Shown: positions 7,518-16,845, counted from the first letter of the stretch. The stretch is 64,000 nucleotides of DNA from Roseovarius aestuarii (GCA_027214255.1 JAPWHL010000012.1:62001-126000), one strand, 5' to 3'. Notes: generated from the letters alone by a model not told the origin. Translations and numbers: made by a program.

Positions 7518-8975
7518 GTGTTCTCTCGATACAAAAAATCCGGTGCCGCGCAGGCCAAACCCGTTGCCAAAAACGCCAAGGCAGCACCCGCCCCCAATGT
7601 GGCGCCCGCAGCTGCGCAAGCCGCGCCAAAGCCCACCAGCTTGCGTCGCCCCTTGCCGACCAAGCCCGGTCAGGTCGCGCCGATGGACAAAGAGCGCAAG
7701 CGTAAAGAGCGCCTGGCCGAGATCAAGCTGGACATGCACCGCGCCCTTTTGGACAACCTGAACCTTGGCGCCTTGGACACTGCAACCGAGGCCGAATTAC
7801 GTGCCGAAATCGGCGAAATCACCGCCGAAGTTCTGAACGAACGCAGCATTGTGTTGAACCGCGAGGACCGCTCGACCCTGACACAAGAGCTCTATGACGA
7901 AGTGCGCGGCCTAGGCCCGCTTGAAACACTTCTCAAGGACGATACGGTCAACGATATTCTGGTCAACGGTCCACAACAGATTTTCGTCGAACGCGACGGC
8001 AAGCTGGAGTTGAGCGACGTTACCTTCAAGGATGAAAAGCACCTGTTGCGCATCATCGACAAAATCGTGTCGGCCGTTGGTCGCCGCGTGGATGAAAGCA
8101 ACCCGTACGTTGACGCCCGTCTTCAGGATGGTTCGCGCTTTAACGCGATGGTGCCCCCCGTGGCCGTCGATGGTAGCCTTGTTTCCATCCGGAAGTTCAA
8201 AAAAGACAAGCTTGGCATTGATGATCTGGTAAATTTCGGTGCCTTTAGCGAAGAGATGGCTGCATATCTGCAAGCGGCGGTGGCGTGCCGTCTGAACGTA
8301 ATCGTGTCGGGTGGTACAGGTTCGGGTAAGACGACCACGCTGAACGCGCTGTCTTCGTTCATCGACAATTCCGAACGCATTCTGACAATCGAAGATACTG
8401 CGGAGCTTCAGCTTCAACAGATCCACGTCGGTCGTATGGAAAGCCGCCCGCCCAACGTTGAAGGCAAGGGCGAGGTATCCCCCCGCGACTGTCTGAAAAA
8501 CGCCCTGCGTATGCGCCCTGACCGTATCATCGTCGGCGAGACCCGTGGCGAAGAAGTGATCGACATGTTGCAGGCGATGAACACTGGCCACGATGGGTCC
8601 ATGACGACGATCCACGCAAACAACCCTCGCGATGGCATCAGCCGCCTGGAAAACATGGTGGCGATGGCGGGGATTGAAATGCCCCTGAAGGCCGTGCGCA
8701 GCCAGATCGCATCGGCTGTTAACCTGATTGTTCAGGCCAGCCGTCTACAGGACGGTAGCCGCCGGATGACCTCCATCACCGAAATCACCGGGATGGAAGG
8801 AGAAGTTATCTCGATGCAGGAAGTGTTCCGTTTTCAGCGCGTCGGGCTGTCGCCAGACAATAAAATCATCGGTCACTTTACCGCCACCGGGGTGCGCTCA
8901 CACTACTCCGAACGCTTCCGCCTGTGGGGGTATGATCTGCCCGCCAGCATCTATGAACCCGTGACTCCGGAGTAA
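7518..8975 (+). CDS. cpaF: Tad pilus motor ATPase CpaF (TadA)
   Basis: Hexameric secretion ATPase of the type II/IV family that powers pilus extension (and, in Caulobacter, retraction). Of 485 residues, the first 65 are Ala/Pro/Lys-rich and probably disordered. Then come the N-terminal domain, the Walker A GGTGSGKT (265-272), the Asp box TIEDTAELQL, Walker B RIIVGETRGEE and the His box HDGSMTTIHANNPRD. The GTG at 7518 gives the start MFSRYKK; it is preceded by GAAAGG, and an earlier in-frame TTG at 7494 has no ribosome site. tadB follows after 5 bases. Confidence 0.95.
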   Translation: MFSRYKKSGAAQAKPVAKNAKAAPAPNVAPAAAQAAPKPTSLRRPLPTKPGQVAPMDKERKRKERLAEIKLDMHRALLDNLNLGALDTATEAELRAEIGEITAEVLNERSIVLNREDRSTLTQELYDEVRGLGPLETLLKDDTVNDILVNGPQQIFVERDGKLELSDVTFKDEKHLLRIIDKIVSAVGRRVDESNPYVDARLQDGSRFNAMVPPVAVDGSLVSIRKFKKDKLGIDDLVNFGAFSEEMAAYLQAAVACRLNVIVSGGTGSGKTTTLNALSSFIDNSERILTIEDTAELQLQQIHVGRMESRPPNVEGKGEVSPRDCLKNALRMRPDRIIVGETRGEEVIDMLQAMNTGHDGSMTTIHANNPRDGISRLENMVAMAGIEMPLKAVRSQIASAVNLIVQASRLQDGSRRMTSITEITGMEGEVISMQEVFRFQRVGLSPDNKIIGHFTATGVRSHYSERFRLWGYDLPASIYEPVTPE

Positions 8976-8980
8976 ATGAA

Positions 8981-9949
8981 ATGACCATTTCAGCCGAGCC
9001 GATTATCTATGGCCTGATCTTTATCGGGGTCTTGCTGTTGGTTCAGGGCATCTACCTGACCGTGTTCGGCAAATCCATCAGCCTGAACAGCCGCGTCAAT
9101 CGCCGCATGGAAATGCTGGACAAAGGTGCTGCGCGCGAAGAAGTCATGGAAAAGTTGCGCAAAGAAATGTCGCAACACCTGCGATCGCGCAGGTTTCCAC
9201 TGTATTCCATTCTGGCCAGCAAGGCACAAAAAGCCGCCATCGCCTTTTCGCCCAAGCAGTTGATTTTGCTGATGGGTGCTATGGCCGCTCTTGCATTCGT
9301 GGGGCTCACACTGGGAACCGGTACCGCATTGCCAATCCGGGCTGCCGTGTCGGTGGCTATGGGCGTCGGTGGCGTTTTCATGTGGATTTCAATGCAGGCC
9401 AAGAAACGCATGGGCCTGTTGGAAGAACAACTGCCAGACGCTATCGAACTTATGGTACGCTCGCTGAAGGTGGGGCATCCATTCAGCTCGGCCGTCTCGA
9501 TCGTTGCGACCGAGGTCAGCGATCCACTGGCAACGGAATTCGGCATTATTGCAGACGAGGCCGCCTTTGGGCGCGATGTGGGCGAAGCCCTGAAAGACAT
9601 GGCCGAACGGCTGGACATGCAAGATCTACGCTTTCTGGCGGTTGCCGTAACCATTCAACAGCAATCAGGTGGTAACCTGGCTGAAATCCTGGCCGGTCTG
9701 GCCAAAGTGATCCGCGCACGGTTCCGCCTGTTCCGCCGGGTCAAGGCCATCACCGCCGAGGCCCAGTGGTCGGGTAAATTCCTGTCCGGCTTCCCCCTGC
9801 TTGCACTGGTCGGAATTCAGCTTTTGGATCCCAATTATTATGACAAGGTTATGGATCACCCGTGGTTCATCCCCGCCTGTCTTGTCGTCGGCGCATTCCT
9901 GACAATCAACCTGTTCGTCATGCGCGCCCTTGTGAACATCAAAGTGTAA
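8981..9949 (+). CDS. tadB: Tad pilus inner-membrane platform protein TadB
   Basis: Polytopic inner-membrane platform protein of 322 residues carrying the T2SSF (GspF) domain. One membrane segment lies at the N-terminus (IIYGLIFIGVLLLVQGIYL), a pair in the middle (about residues 85-130) and one or two at the end. The cytoplasmic T2SSF block reads EEQLPDAIELMVRSLKVGHPFSSA, then ELGRDVGEAL-like and LAVAVTIQQQSGGNLAEIL. It works with TadC as the base on which CpaF acts. It lies 5 bases after cpaF, so the two are probably translated together. Confidence 0.94.
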   Translation: MTISAEPIIYGLIFIGVLLLVQGIYLTVFGKSISLNSRVNRRMEMLDKGAAREEVMEKLRKEMSQHLRSRRFPLYSILASKAQKAAIAFSPKQLILLMGAMAALAFVGLTLGTGTALPIRAAVSVAMGVGGVFMWISMQAKKRMGLLEEQLPDAIELMVRSLKVGHPFSSAVSIVATEVSDPLATEFGIIADEAAFGRDVGEALKDMAERLDMQDLRFLAVAVTIQQQSGGNLAEILAGLAKVIRARFRLFRRVKAITAEAQWSGKFLSGFPLLALVGIQLLDPNYYDKVMDHPWFIPACLVVGAFLTINLFVMRALVNIKV

Positions 9950-10009
9950 GGCGTTGTTAAAGCTTCTGTTTTCAGAACAAACGCAAGACGCCTTAGGAAG
10001 GATCAACCG

Positions 10010-10984
10010 ATGGAATACATCAACCAGATACTGACCGGCACTTTGGGCCCATTTGGTCCGCTGATCGCGGTCGGAACTTTGGGCCTGCTGATGATCGTGG
10101 TGACGGTCATCTTGATGGTCAATCAGCCCGAAGACCCGTTGGACAAGTTGAAAAAGTCCCAAATTGCTGCTGCCAAAGGTGTCCCTAGCGCGCAGAAACT
10201 GCGCTCGGGCGCGCGCAACGACAAGCTGGACAAATACGCCACGTTCCTTGAGCCACAGGACGAAGAGGCGTTTTCGGCCATGCGCGTCAAACTGATGCAG
10301 GCCGGGTACCGTAACCGAGACGCGGTACGCTACTTCCACTTTGCGCAGTTTGCGTTGGGACTTGGGTTTCTGGCTATTGGTGTTGTCTATTACATTTCAT
10401 TCAAGGCTGGGGGCGAAGAGACCGACGCAACGTCAATGATCATGTGGGTTCTGGGCCCCGGTGGGATTGGCTATATGCTGCCCAAGTACTGGATCACCAA
10501 ACGCCAACAACAACGTCAGGAAGAAATCACGGATGGTTTCCCTGACAGTTTGGACATGATGCTGGTCTGCGTCGAGGCGGGCCAATCTTTGGATCAATCC
10601 ATCATTCGTGTTAGCAACGAAATGCGTTCGTCCTACCCTGCCCTTTCGGACGAATTTGAAATCGTCAGCCAGCAAATCAAGGCCGGGCGTGACAAACCTT
10701 CGGTTCTGAACGAAATGTCCGAACGCTGCGGTGTGCAGGATATTTCAAGCTTTGTGACGGTTCTGGTACAATCCCAGACATTTGGTACGTCCATCGCCGA
10801 CGCGCTGCGCGTCTATGCGGGTGAAATGCGTGACAAACGCGTGATGCGCGCCGAAGAAAAGGCAAACAAGCTTCCGACAAAGATGACATTGGCGACCATG
10901 ATGCTTACAGTGCCTCCATTGTTGATCATTCTGGTAGGCCCGTCTGTACTGGGGCTCATGGAACTGTCCGCAATGAGTAACTAA
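10010..10984 (+). CDS. tadC: Tad pilus inner-membrane platform protein TadC
   Basis: Second T2SSF-domain platform protein, 324 residues, the partner of TadB. Membrane segments lie near residues 15-40, 115-160 and at the C-terminus (LATMMLTVPPLLIILVGPSVLGL). The cytoplasmic domain has DGFPDSLDMMLVCVEAGQSLDQS and the later VLVQSQTFGTSIADALRVYAGEMR block. ATG at 10010 follows AGGAAGG (9996-10002). The 60 bases after tadB hold a small hairpin (TTCTG/CAGAA) but no clear terminator. Confidence 0.94.
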   Translation: MEYINQILTGTLGPFGPLIAVGTLGLLMIVVTVILMVNQPEDPLDKLKKSQIAAAKGVPSAQKLRSGARNDKLDKYATFLEPQDEEAFSAMRVKLMQAGYRNRDAVRYFHFAQFALGLGFLAIGVVYYISFKAGGEETDATSMIMWVLGPGGIGYMLPKYWITKRQQQRQEEITDGFPDSLDMMLVCVEAGQSLDQSIIRVSNEMRSSYPALSDEFEIVSQQIKAGRDKPSVLNEMSERCGVQDISSFVTVLVQSQTFGTSIADALRVYAGEMRDKRVMRAEEKANKLPTKMTLATMMLTVPPLLIILVGPSVLGLMELSAMSN

Positions 10985-10985
10985 C

Positions 10986-11010
10986 GCGTTTCAACGTCGC
11001 GTAGAAACGC
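10986..11010. repeat. Short hairpin after tadC
   Basis: GCGTTTC (10986-10992) and GAAACGC (11004-11010) are 7-base inverted arms with an 11-base loop, 2 bases after the tadC stop. No T run follows, so termination would be weak at best. Confidence 0.35.
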
Positions 11011-11085
11011 CCACGGCCTATTGATCTTACACGTGTTTCGAAGGCAAGTTGCACATCGATTTGACTTTGAACCGCGTAGGATCGA

Positions 11086-11661
11086 ATGAACTTGGTAAAG
11101 GTCCGAATGATACGGGCAGGCACAGTCTTGATTGCAATGTTGGCCGTCGCAGGTTGCGCCGATGACGGTGCCCTGCCCGACAACCCCTATGCGCCCGGGG
11201 TGGCCAAACGCGGCAAAGCGGTAGACGGAGCCACCGTCGGGCACCGCCTGATCAACGCCGGCGAATACGATCTGGCGATTGATGCGTTTTCCCGCGCGGC
11301 ACTGGAAACCGGGGAAATGACCCCAGAGATCCTGATCGGACTGGGCAGTGCAAATCTGGGACTGGGCCGTTTGGGACAGGCAGAAACCCAATTGCGCCGT
11401 GCTGTCGCTGCCGAACCCACCTCCCCCGAGGCGTGGAACAATTTGGGCGTGGTCCTGATGGAAAAGGGCGAAACCTCCGAAGCATCCGAGGTCTTTAGGC
11501 GCGCTTATGCGCTGGACAATGGCCAAAGTGACTCAATCCGCGATAATTTGCGCTTGGCCCTCGCAAAATTGGATGATTCCTTTTACGGTCAATCCGAAGA
11601 ACAAGAATATAAAATGGTGCGGCGCGGCAGCAGTGACTATTTAATCCGCACGATACCATGA
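11086..11661 (+). CDS. tadD: TPR lipoprotein, TadD-like (first copy)
   Basis: Lipoprotein of 191 residues with tetratricopeptide repeats, corresponding to TadD, which is thought to help assemble the secretin. The lipobox LAVAGC follows a hydrophobic stretch. TPR helices are visible at AGEYDLAIDAFSRAAL, IGLGSANLGLGRLGQAETQLRRAV and AWNNLGVVLMEKGETSEASEVFRRAYAL. Two starts are possible, the ATG at 11086 (after AGGA, 4-base spacing) or 11107 (after AAAGG, 5-base spacing); both give a usable signal peptide. The stop codon lies inside a perfect hairpin (11658-11678). Confidence 0.82.
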   Translation: MNLVKVRMIRAGTVLIAMLAVAGCADDGALPDNPYAPGVAKRGKAVDGATVGHRLINAGEYDLAIDAFSRAALETGEMTPEILIGLGSANLGLGRLGQAETQLRRAVAAEPTSPEAWNNLGVVLMEKGETSEASEVFRRAYALDNGQSDSIRDNLRLALAKLDDSFYGQSEEQEYKMVRRGSSDYLIRTIP

Positions 11662-11680
11662 CGAAAGCGTTTCGTCATTT
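11658..11680 (+). terminator. Hairpin embedding the tadD stop codon
   Basis: ATGACGAAA (11658-11666) and TTTCGTCAT (11670-11678) form a perfect 9-base stem with a GCG loop, and TT-TG follows. The TGA stop of tadD (11659-11661) is inside the left arm, so a terminating ribosome would melt it. Confidence 0.6.
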
Positions 11681-11742
11681 TGCCGTTTTGTGGCAGAATG
11701 TCGGAACGAACGCTTGAGGCAAGGCAGTAAAAGGACGCAAAA

Positions 11743-12597
11743 ATGCGCCACCCTATTCTACTTTCGCTGTGCGCAGCCGGCTTTGGCCTGCTGTCTGCAT
11801 GTGAGAAACCCACAGATGAAACCGTTGAGCGCTCGTTTCAGGGTGTCAACGTGGTGGATGAATCCAACCTGAACGATGTGATGCTGACCGTTGCGGACCC
11901 CAACGAGTCCGTCTCGTATTTTCAGCGCGCAACAGGCGAACAGCCTGACCGCATCGACCTGCAACGCGGGCTGGCCAAGTCCTTGGTCCGCGCCAAGCGC
12001 TACACCGAAGGTGCTGCGGCATGGAAGAAGGTGGTCGATCACAAAGACAAAACCGACGCGGACCGCGTGGATTATGCCGATGCACTGATCCGCAACAACG
12101 ATTGGGACCGCGCCGAAGAAGCCTTGGACGCAGTCCCCCCCACCTATGAAACCTTTCAGCGTTACCGGCTGGAGGCCATGGTGGCCGACAGCAACAAGGA
12201 ATGGAAAAAGTCAGACAGTTTTTATGAAACCGCTGTGGGGCTGACGACAAAGCCTGCCAGCGTCATGAACAACTGGGGCTATTCCAAGCTAAGCCGCGGT
12301 GATTATGCCGATGCCGAGCGCCTGTTCAGTGATGCCATTCGTCTGGATCAATCGTTGTTCACCGCCAAAAACAACCTGATTCTGGCACGTGGCGCCCAAC
12401 GTAACTACACTTTGCCAGTTATGCCCGTAAGCCAAGTTGAACGCGCGCAGCTGCTGTATACGCTGGGCCTGACGGCAGTCAAACAAGGTGACGTTACGAC
12501 AGGAAAGACCCTGTTGCGCGACGCCATCGACACCCATCCACAGCACTTCGAGGCCGCCGTACGCAGCCTTCGTGCATTGGAAGATTCAAAGGCCTGA
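11743..12597 (+). CDS. TPR lipoprotein, TadD-like (second copy)
   Basis: Second TPR lipoprotein of the locus, 284 residues. The signal peptide MRHPILLSLCAAGFGLLSAC ends in the lipobox LLSAC. TPR-like helical pairs are seen at PDRIDLQRGLAKSLVRAKRY, VDYADALIRNNDWDRAEEAL, VMNNWGYSKLSRGDYADAER and LLYTLGLTAVKQGDVTTGKT. It resembles the first copy in plan but not closely in sequence, and is longer. ATG at 11743 is preceded by AAAAGGACGC. A role in secretin or pilus assembly is inferred from position. Confidence 0.8.
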   Translation: MRHPILLSLCAAGFGLLSACEKPTDETVERSFQGVNVVDESNLNDVMLTVADPNESVSYFQRATGEQPDRIDLQRGLAKSLVRAKRYTEGAAAWKKVVDHKDKTDADRVDYADALIRNNDWDRAEEALDAVPPTYETFQRYRLEAMVADSNKEWKKSDSFYETAVGLTTKPASVMNNWGYSKLSRGDYADAERLFSDAIRLDQSLFTAKNNLILARGAQRNYTLPVMPVSQVERAQLLYTLGLTAVKQGDVTTGKTLLRDAIDTHPQHFEAAVRSLRALEDSKA

Positions 12598-12598
12598 C

Positions 12599-12621
12599 CG
12601 GGGCCCCAAAACAAGGCCCCG
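12599..12621 (+). promoter_or_regulatory. GC hairpin covering the cpaA ribosome-binding region
   Basis: CGGGGCC (12599-12605) pairs with GGCCCCG (12615-12621) around a 9-base loop. The stem ends four bases before the cpaA ATG, and the only purine-rich candidate ribosome site (AAGG, 12613-12616) is partly inside it. There is no T tract, so translational control is more likely than termination. Confidence 0.5.
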
Positions 12622-12625
12622 CCTG

Positions 12626-13120
12626 ATGTTCATCACGTCCTATTCCGCCCTTTGGTTTCTTCCATTCGCGCTCCCTATTTGCATCTGGGTTGCGTGGAAC
12701 GACCTGAGGGTCATGAAAATCCCGAACGTCGCTGTCCTGACACTGGCCGCGATTTTCCTTGTTATCGGCCTGATCGCGTTGCCGCTAGATGTCTACGCGT
12801 GGCGGTTGGTGCATTTGGTTGTCGTGCTGTTGGTGGGCATCGTTTTGAACGCCGCCGGAGTTGTCGGAGCCGGGGATGCCAAGTTCGCGGCCGCCGCAGC
12901 ACCATTTGTCGCTATCGGCGACTTGCAACTCCTGTGTCTGGTGCTGGCCGCGAACCTGCTGGCCGGATTTACCGCGCATCGGATCGCCAAACATACCCGT
13001 CTGCGCAATCTGGCCCCGCATTGGGAAAGCTGGTCACGCGGTAAAAAATTCCCGATGGGCCTGTGTCTGGGCGCCACATTGGCGATTTATCTGGGCCTTG
13101 GGGCACTTCACGGCGCGTGA
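12626..13120 (+). CDS. cpaA: Prepilin peptidase CpaA (TadV)
   Basis: Membrane aspartyl protease of the type IV prepilin peptidase family, 164 residues, without the N-terminal methylase domain, as is usual for Tad peptidases. The two catalytic aspartates are visible: Asp26 in AWNDLRVMKIPN and Asp84 in the GAGDAKFAA motif. Four or five hydrophobic segments span the protein. It should cut the Flp-like pilins and TadE/F-like proteins after the Gly of their DEDG-type leader. The ATG at 12626 lies directly after a GC-rich hairpin; the longer upstream frame overlaps tadD2 and was rejected. Confidence 0.9.
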   Translation: MFITSYSALWFLPFALPICIWVAWNDLRVMKIPNVAVLTLAAIFLVIGLIALPLDVYAWRLVHLVVVLLVGIVLNAAGVVGAGDAKFAAAAAPFVAIGDLQLLCLVLAANLLAGFTAHRIAKHTRLRNLAPHWESWSRGKKFPMGLCLGATLAIYLGLGALHGA

Positions 13121-13219
13121 TCGCGCCTCGCCCCTCTCCCGCCGGACTGGCTCCACATTTTGCACATAATTTGTGGGCAAGGTGCAGGTAACAGCGCACC
13201 AAATCCCAAGGTCCAGCCC

Positions 13220-14533
13220 ATGAACATGCAAGTGACGCACCAAGGCGTGCAACCGCCCCCACCCCCCACCACCTTGCAGGACATGCGCCTGCCGATGGTG
13301 ATGATGCGTGATATTCTGCTTAAAACCATTTTTCGCAAGAACGTGGATCTGGTCAGCGAAATCGCCTTGGCGGTTTGTCTGCCACGTACCGTGACGCAAG
13401 AATTGGTCGACATGGCCCGCGAACAACGCCTGATCGAGGCCACCGGTAACATGAGCGCCACTTCGGGCAGCGAGATGGGATATCAGCTTACGGACGCAGG
13501 CAAGGCCCGCGCACTGGATGCATTGGCCCAATCCGAATATTTCGGCCCCATGCCCGTCCCCCTGTCGGTCTATGCCGAACAGGTAAAGCGCCAATCCATC
13601 CGCAACATCCAGATCAGCCGCGAACGCCTGACCGGGGCCATGGGCCATCTGGTCCTGCCACCCAGCCTGCTGGATCAGTTGGGCCCCGCCGTTAGCGCGG
13701 GCCGCTCTATCCTGATGTATGGCCCACCCGGCAACGGTAAGTCCAGTATTTCCAACGGCATACGTGACGCGATGGGCGACAAAATTTATGTCCCCCTTGC
13801 CATTGAATACGCCGGCCAGGTGATCACAGTGTATGATCCGATCGTGCATTCCAAGGCCGAGGCCGAGGTCGACGACCCGAACTCACTGCGCCGCCGCCGT
13901 ACGTTTGACACGCGCTATGTCCGGTGTGATCGCCCCACCGTAATCACTGGTGGCGAGCTAACGCTGGATATGTTGGATCTTGTCTACAACCCGACCGCTC
14001 GCACCTATCAGGCGTCGCTTCAGTTGAAATCGACCGGTGGGATATTCATCGTGGACGACCTTGGCCGACAGGCAGAACCGCCCCAGAACTTGGTCAACCG
14101 GTGGATTGTTCCATTGGAAGAAAGCAAAGATATTCTGGCCCTTCAGTCGGGTGAGAAATTCGAAGTGCCTTTTGACACGCTGGCTATTTTCTCGACCAAC
14201 TTCCACCCCAACAAGATTTTCGACCAAGCCGCCCTGCGACGGATCTTTTACAAGATCAAGATCGACGGGCCGGATCAGGCCGATTTCCTAAAGATTTTCT
14301 CGATGGTCGCGCGCAAGAAGCAAATGCCGCTGGACGAGGCTGCGCTGGTTCACCTGCTAAAGCGCAAATACCCGGAAATCGACAACATCTATGCCAACTA
14401 TCAGCCGGTCTTCCTGATCGATCAGATGATCTCGATCTGCGAATTCGAGGGCATCCCCTATCAGATGACCCCCGAGTTGATCGACCGCGCATGGGCCAAC
14501 ATGTTCGTCGAAGATTCAGAAATCGTGAACTAA
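13220..14533 (+). CDS. AAA+ family ATPase linked to the Tad locus
   Basis: Cytoplasmic ATPase of 437 residues. The N-terminal third resembles a winged-helix unit (about residues 30-100: TIFRKNVDLVSEIALAVCLP, ending YQLTDAGKARALDAL). The ATPase core has Walker A GPPGNGKSS (168-176), Walker B GIFIVDDLG (about 274-282) and a sensor-1-like AIFSTNF. RRIFYK could provide an arginine finger. It is not one of the classic Tad components. It starts 99 bases after cpaA on the same strand, which suggests a pilus-related or regulatory job, but its substrate is unknown. ATG at 13220 is preceded by CAAGGTCC; 13226 is also possible. Confidence 0.8.
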   Translation: MNMQVTHQGVQPPPPPTTLQDMRLPMVMMRDILLKTIFRKNVDLVSEIALAVCLPRTVTQELVDMAREQRLIEATGNMSATSGSEMGYQLTDAGKARALDALAQSEYFGPMPVPLSVYAEQVKRQSIRNIQISRERLTGAMGHLVLPPSLLDQLGPAVSAGRSILMYGPPGNGKSSISNGIRDAMGDKIYVPLAIEYAGQVITVYDPIVHSKAEAEVDDPNSLRRRRTFDTRYVRCDRPTVITGGELTLDMLDLVYNPTARTYQASLQLKSTGGIFIVDDLGRQAEPPQNLVNRWIVPLEESKDILALQSGEKFEVPFDTLAIFSTNFHPNKIFDQAALRRIFYKIKIDGPDQADFLKIFSMVARKKQMPLDEAALVHLLKRKYPEIDNIYANYQPVFLIDQMISICEFEGIPYQMTPELIDRAWANMFVEDSEIVN

Positions 14534-14567
14534 AGAGACTTGTGATAGCGCCGAAACCGGCAGCGTC

Positions 14568-14607
14568 TTAAACCGCGCACATCCTATAAACGTTGTGCGC
14601 GGTTTAA
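14568..14607. terminator. Bidirectional terminator, AAA+ gene / cytochrome gene
   Basis: TTAAACCGCGCACA (14568-14581) and its perfect 14-base complement (14594-14607) flank a 12-base loop, with A/T at both ends of the stem. It lies between two convergent genes, 34 bases after the ATPase stop. Confidence 0.78.
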
Positions 14608-14684
14608 ATCGTTGTCTTGTCTTACCTATCACTTTCGGCGCGCCACCGCTCGGCGTTGATGGACGCGAGCATCCAACCTTTAGA

Positions 14685-15098
14685 TCAACTTGCTTGGATG
14701 CTTTCCAGATAGGCAAGCAGTGCGGCCAAGGGGCGCGGCGTTGGGGTCATGACACCATCCCCCACGTCAACAGGCACCGTTGGCCCCTGTAACAACAACC
14801 CGAACTCAGGCATTGGTTGACCGGGTTGCCCTGCACGGTGATAGCCATCTATCGTCGACAGCACCGACGCACGCGGAAAGCTCCCGCCATTTCCAGCGGC
14901 AAGAACGGTTAAATCATGCGGCGCGGGCACCATTCCCTCGGCCCAAGGTCCGTCCCCTTGGCCAGCGGCGCCATGACACTGCGAACAATTTTCGGCATAT
15001 AGCATCCGCCCCTCGTTCGGCTGTGGCATTTCCGCCTGCATACAGGCAGCCAAGACACCCAAACCGACGACGGCTGGTAGAATTACTTTCAAGGTCAT
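14685..15098 (-). CDS. Small lipoprotein c-type cytochrome
   Basis: Class I cytochrome c of 137 residues. The N-terminus MTLKVILPAVVGLGVLAAC is a lipoprotein signal (Cys19), so it is anchored to a membrane facing the periplasm. The heme motif is CSQCH (38-42), within GRMLYAENCSQCHGAAGQGDG, and a Met ligand is probably in QPGQPMPEF. It ends with a helix typical of the fold (LAALLAYLESIQ). The ATG at 15098 is preceded by a full AGGAGG; the long upstream extension was rejected. Its electron partner is not evident from neighbours. Confidence 0.85.
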   Translation of the reverse strand: MTLKVILPAVVGLGVLAACMQAEMPQPNEGRMLYAENCSQCHGAAGQGDGPWAEGMVPAPHDLTVLAAGNGGSFPRASVLSTIDGYHRAGQPGQPMPEFGLLLQGPTVPVDVGDGVMTPTPRPLAALLAYLESIQAS

Positions 15099-15270
15099 TC
15101 GCGTCCTCCTTATCGCGGTTCGAGAAAACCTGCGAAACAGCATTTCTTGAAACGCGCGCGTCATTTCAGCGTTGCGCGTGACAGGGTCGCGTGAATCATG
15201 CCACGGCGCATTGATCTGGCGCAACCAATGTAAAGCAAAACGTCAATAGCTCTGCCATAGCCGGGGTTTG

Positions 15271-16845
15271 TCAGCCCAACTTGCCCGCCAACGCATCATC
15301 GATCAACTGAACGGTCTCTTCCACACCGTAAAGCGCGATAAACCCGCCAAAACGCGGCCCTTGCTTGGCCCCAAGCAGCACTTCGTAAAGCGCGCTAAAC
15401 CAGCCTTTTAGCGGGTCAAACCTATCGCGCCCGACGCTATAGACAACCGATTGCAACGCTTCATCGTCGCGGGGCCCGTCATAGGCGGCCAGTTGGTTGC
15501 GCAGTTCAGACAAAGCCTCCCGCTCTTGTTCGCTGGGCGCACGATAGACCTTGGTCGGTTTTACAAAATCGGCATAGTACCGCAGGGCAAACCCAACAGC
15601 CTGATCAAGATCAGGGTGTGTTTCGGCGCTGGCATCCGGCGCGTACCGCTTGATAAAGCCCCAAAGGTGGTCTTTATCCTCGGCCCCGGCCACCGATGCC
15701 AGGTTCAGCAACATCGAGAACGGCACAACCATCCGGCTTTGAGGAATATCGCCGTTATGAATGTGCCACACGGGGTTGTTCACCCGTTGCGCCACGTCCT
15801 GCGTTGCATAAGCGCGCAGTTGTTGGTGATACTCGTCCACGGCCTTTGGGATCACGTCAAAATGCATCCGCTTGGCCGTTTTCGGCTTTTGGTACATGAA
15901 ATAGCTGAGGCTTTCGGTCGACGCATAGGTCAGCCATTGGTCAATCGAAATGCCGTTGCCCGACGATTTCGAAATCTTCTGGCCGTTTTCGTCCAAGAAC
16001 AACTCATAACTAAAGTGCTCGGGCTTACGCCCCCCCAATATCTCACAAATCCGGTCATAGATTGCGGTATTGGTCGCGTGTTCTTTGCCATACATTTCGA
16101 AATCGACATCCAACGCGGCCCAGCGGGCGCCAAAATCCGGCTTCCACTGCAATTTGACGTTGCCGCCCGTCACCGGCAATGTCCATTCGCGCCCATCTTC
16201 GTCGTCAAACGTGACCGTATGATTAACCGGATCAACTTTTTTCATCGGCACGTACAGCACCCGCCCCGTTTCGGGGTGGATCGGCAAAAAGATCGAATAG
16301 GTCTGCTGTCGCTCGTCGCGCAGCGATTTTAGCATAACCTTCATCACGTCGTCGTAACGTTCACAGGCACGGCGCAGGATCTCGTCAAACTGCCCTGTCG
16401 CATAGAATTCTTTGGCCGAGTAAAACTCGTACTCAAACCCGAACGTGTCCAGGAACCGGCGCAGCATGGCATTGTTGTGATCACCAAAACTGTCATGCGT
16501 GCCGAATGGGTCAGGCACCGATGTCAACGGCTTGTGCATATGTTCGGCCAGCATCTCTTGCTGGGGCACGTTTCCCGGCACTTTACGCATGCCATCCAGA
16601 TCGTCGGAGAAACAGATCATTCGCGTCGGGATATCGCTGATCGCCTCAAACGCGCGACGCACCATCGTAGTGCGCAACACCTCACCAAAGGTGCCGATAT
16701 GGGGCAGGCCCGAAGGCCCATAGCCCGTCTCGAACAGGACATGGCCCTTTTCGGGCGGTGCTTTTTCATACCGTTTCAACACCCGGCGCGCTTCTTCAAA
16801 AGGCCAGGCTTTCGAACTCATCGCAGCATCGCGCAGATCGGACAT
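15271..16845 (-). CDS. lysK: Lysyl-tRNA synthetase, class I (archaeal type)
   Basis: Charges tRNA-Lys with lysine. This is the class I enzyme (LysK), found in archaea and many alphaproteobacteria, not the common class II LysS. Over 524 residues it shows the class I signatures HIGT (49-52, within [14 protein letters not shown]) and KISKS (290-294). The C-terminal half is helical ([16 protein letters not shown]). The ATG at 16845 follows GGAGAG; a longer in-frame version to 16881 is less likely. Divergent from the TerB-like gene with 138 bases between starts. Confidence 0.93.
   Translation of the reverse strand: MSDLRDAAMSSKAWPFEEARRVLKRYEKAPPEKGHVLFETGYGPSGLPHIGTFGEVLRTTMVRRAFEAISDIPTRMICFSDDLDGMRKVPGNVPQQEMLAEHMHKPLTSVPDPFGTHDSFGDHNNAMLRRFLDTFGFEYEFYSAKEFYATGQFDEILRRACERYDDVMKVMLKSLRDERQQTYSIFLPIHPETGRVLYVPMKKVDPVNHTVTFDDEDGREWTLPVTGGNVKLQWKPDFGARWAALDVDFEMYGKEHATNTAIYDRICEILGGRKPEHFSYELFLDENGQKISKSSGNGISIDQWLTYASTESLSYFMYQKPKTAKRMHFDVIPKAVDEYHQQLRAYATQDVAQRVNNPVWHIHNGDIPQSRMVVPFSMLLNLASVAGAEDKDHLWGFIKRYAPDASAETHPDLDQAVGFALRYYADFVKPTKVYRAPSEQEREALSELRNQLAAYDGPRDDEALQSVVYSVGRDRFDPLKGWFSALYEVLLGAKQGPRFGGFIALYGVEETVQLIDDALAGKLG

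Noticed and set aside
15451..16332. Open frame of 293 codons opposite lysK
   Set aside because: Shadow of the class I lysyl-tRNA synthetase; no recognisable protein features.
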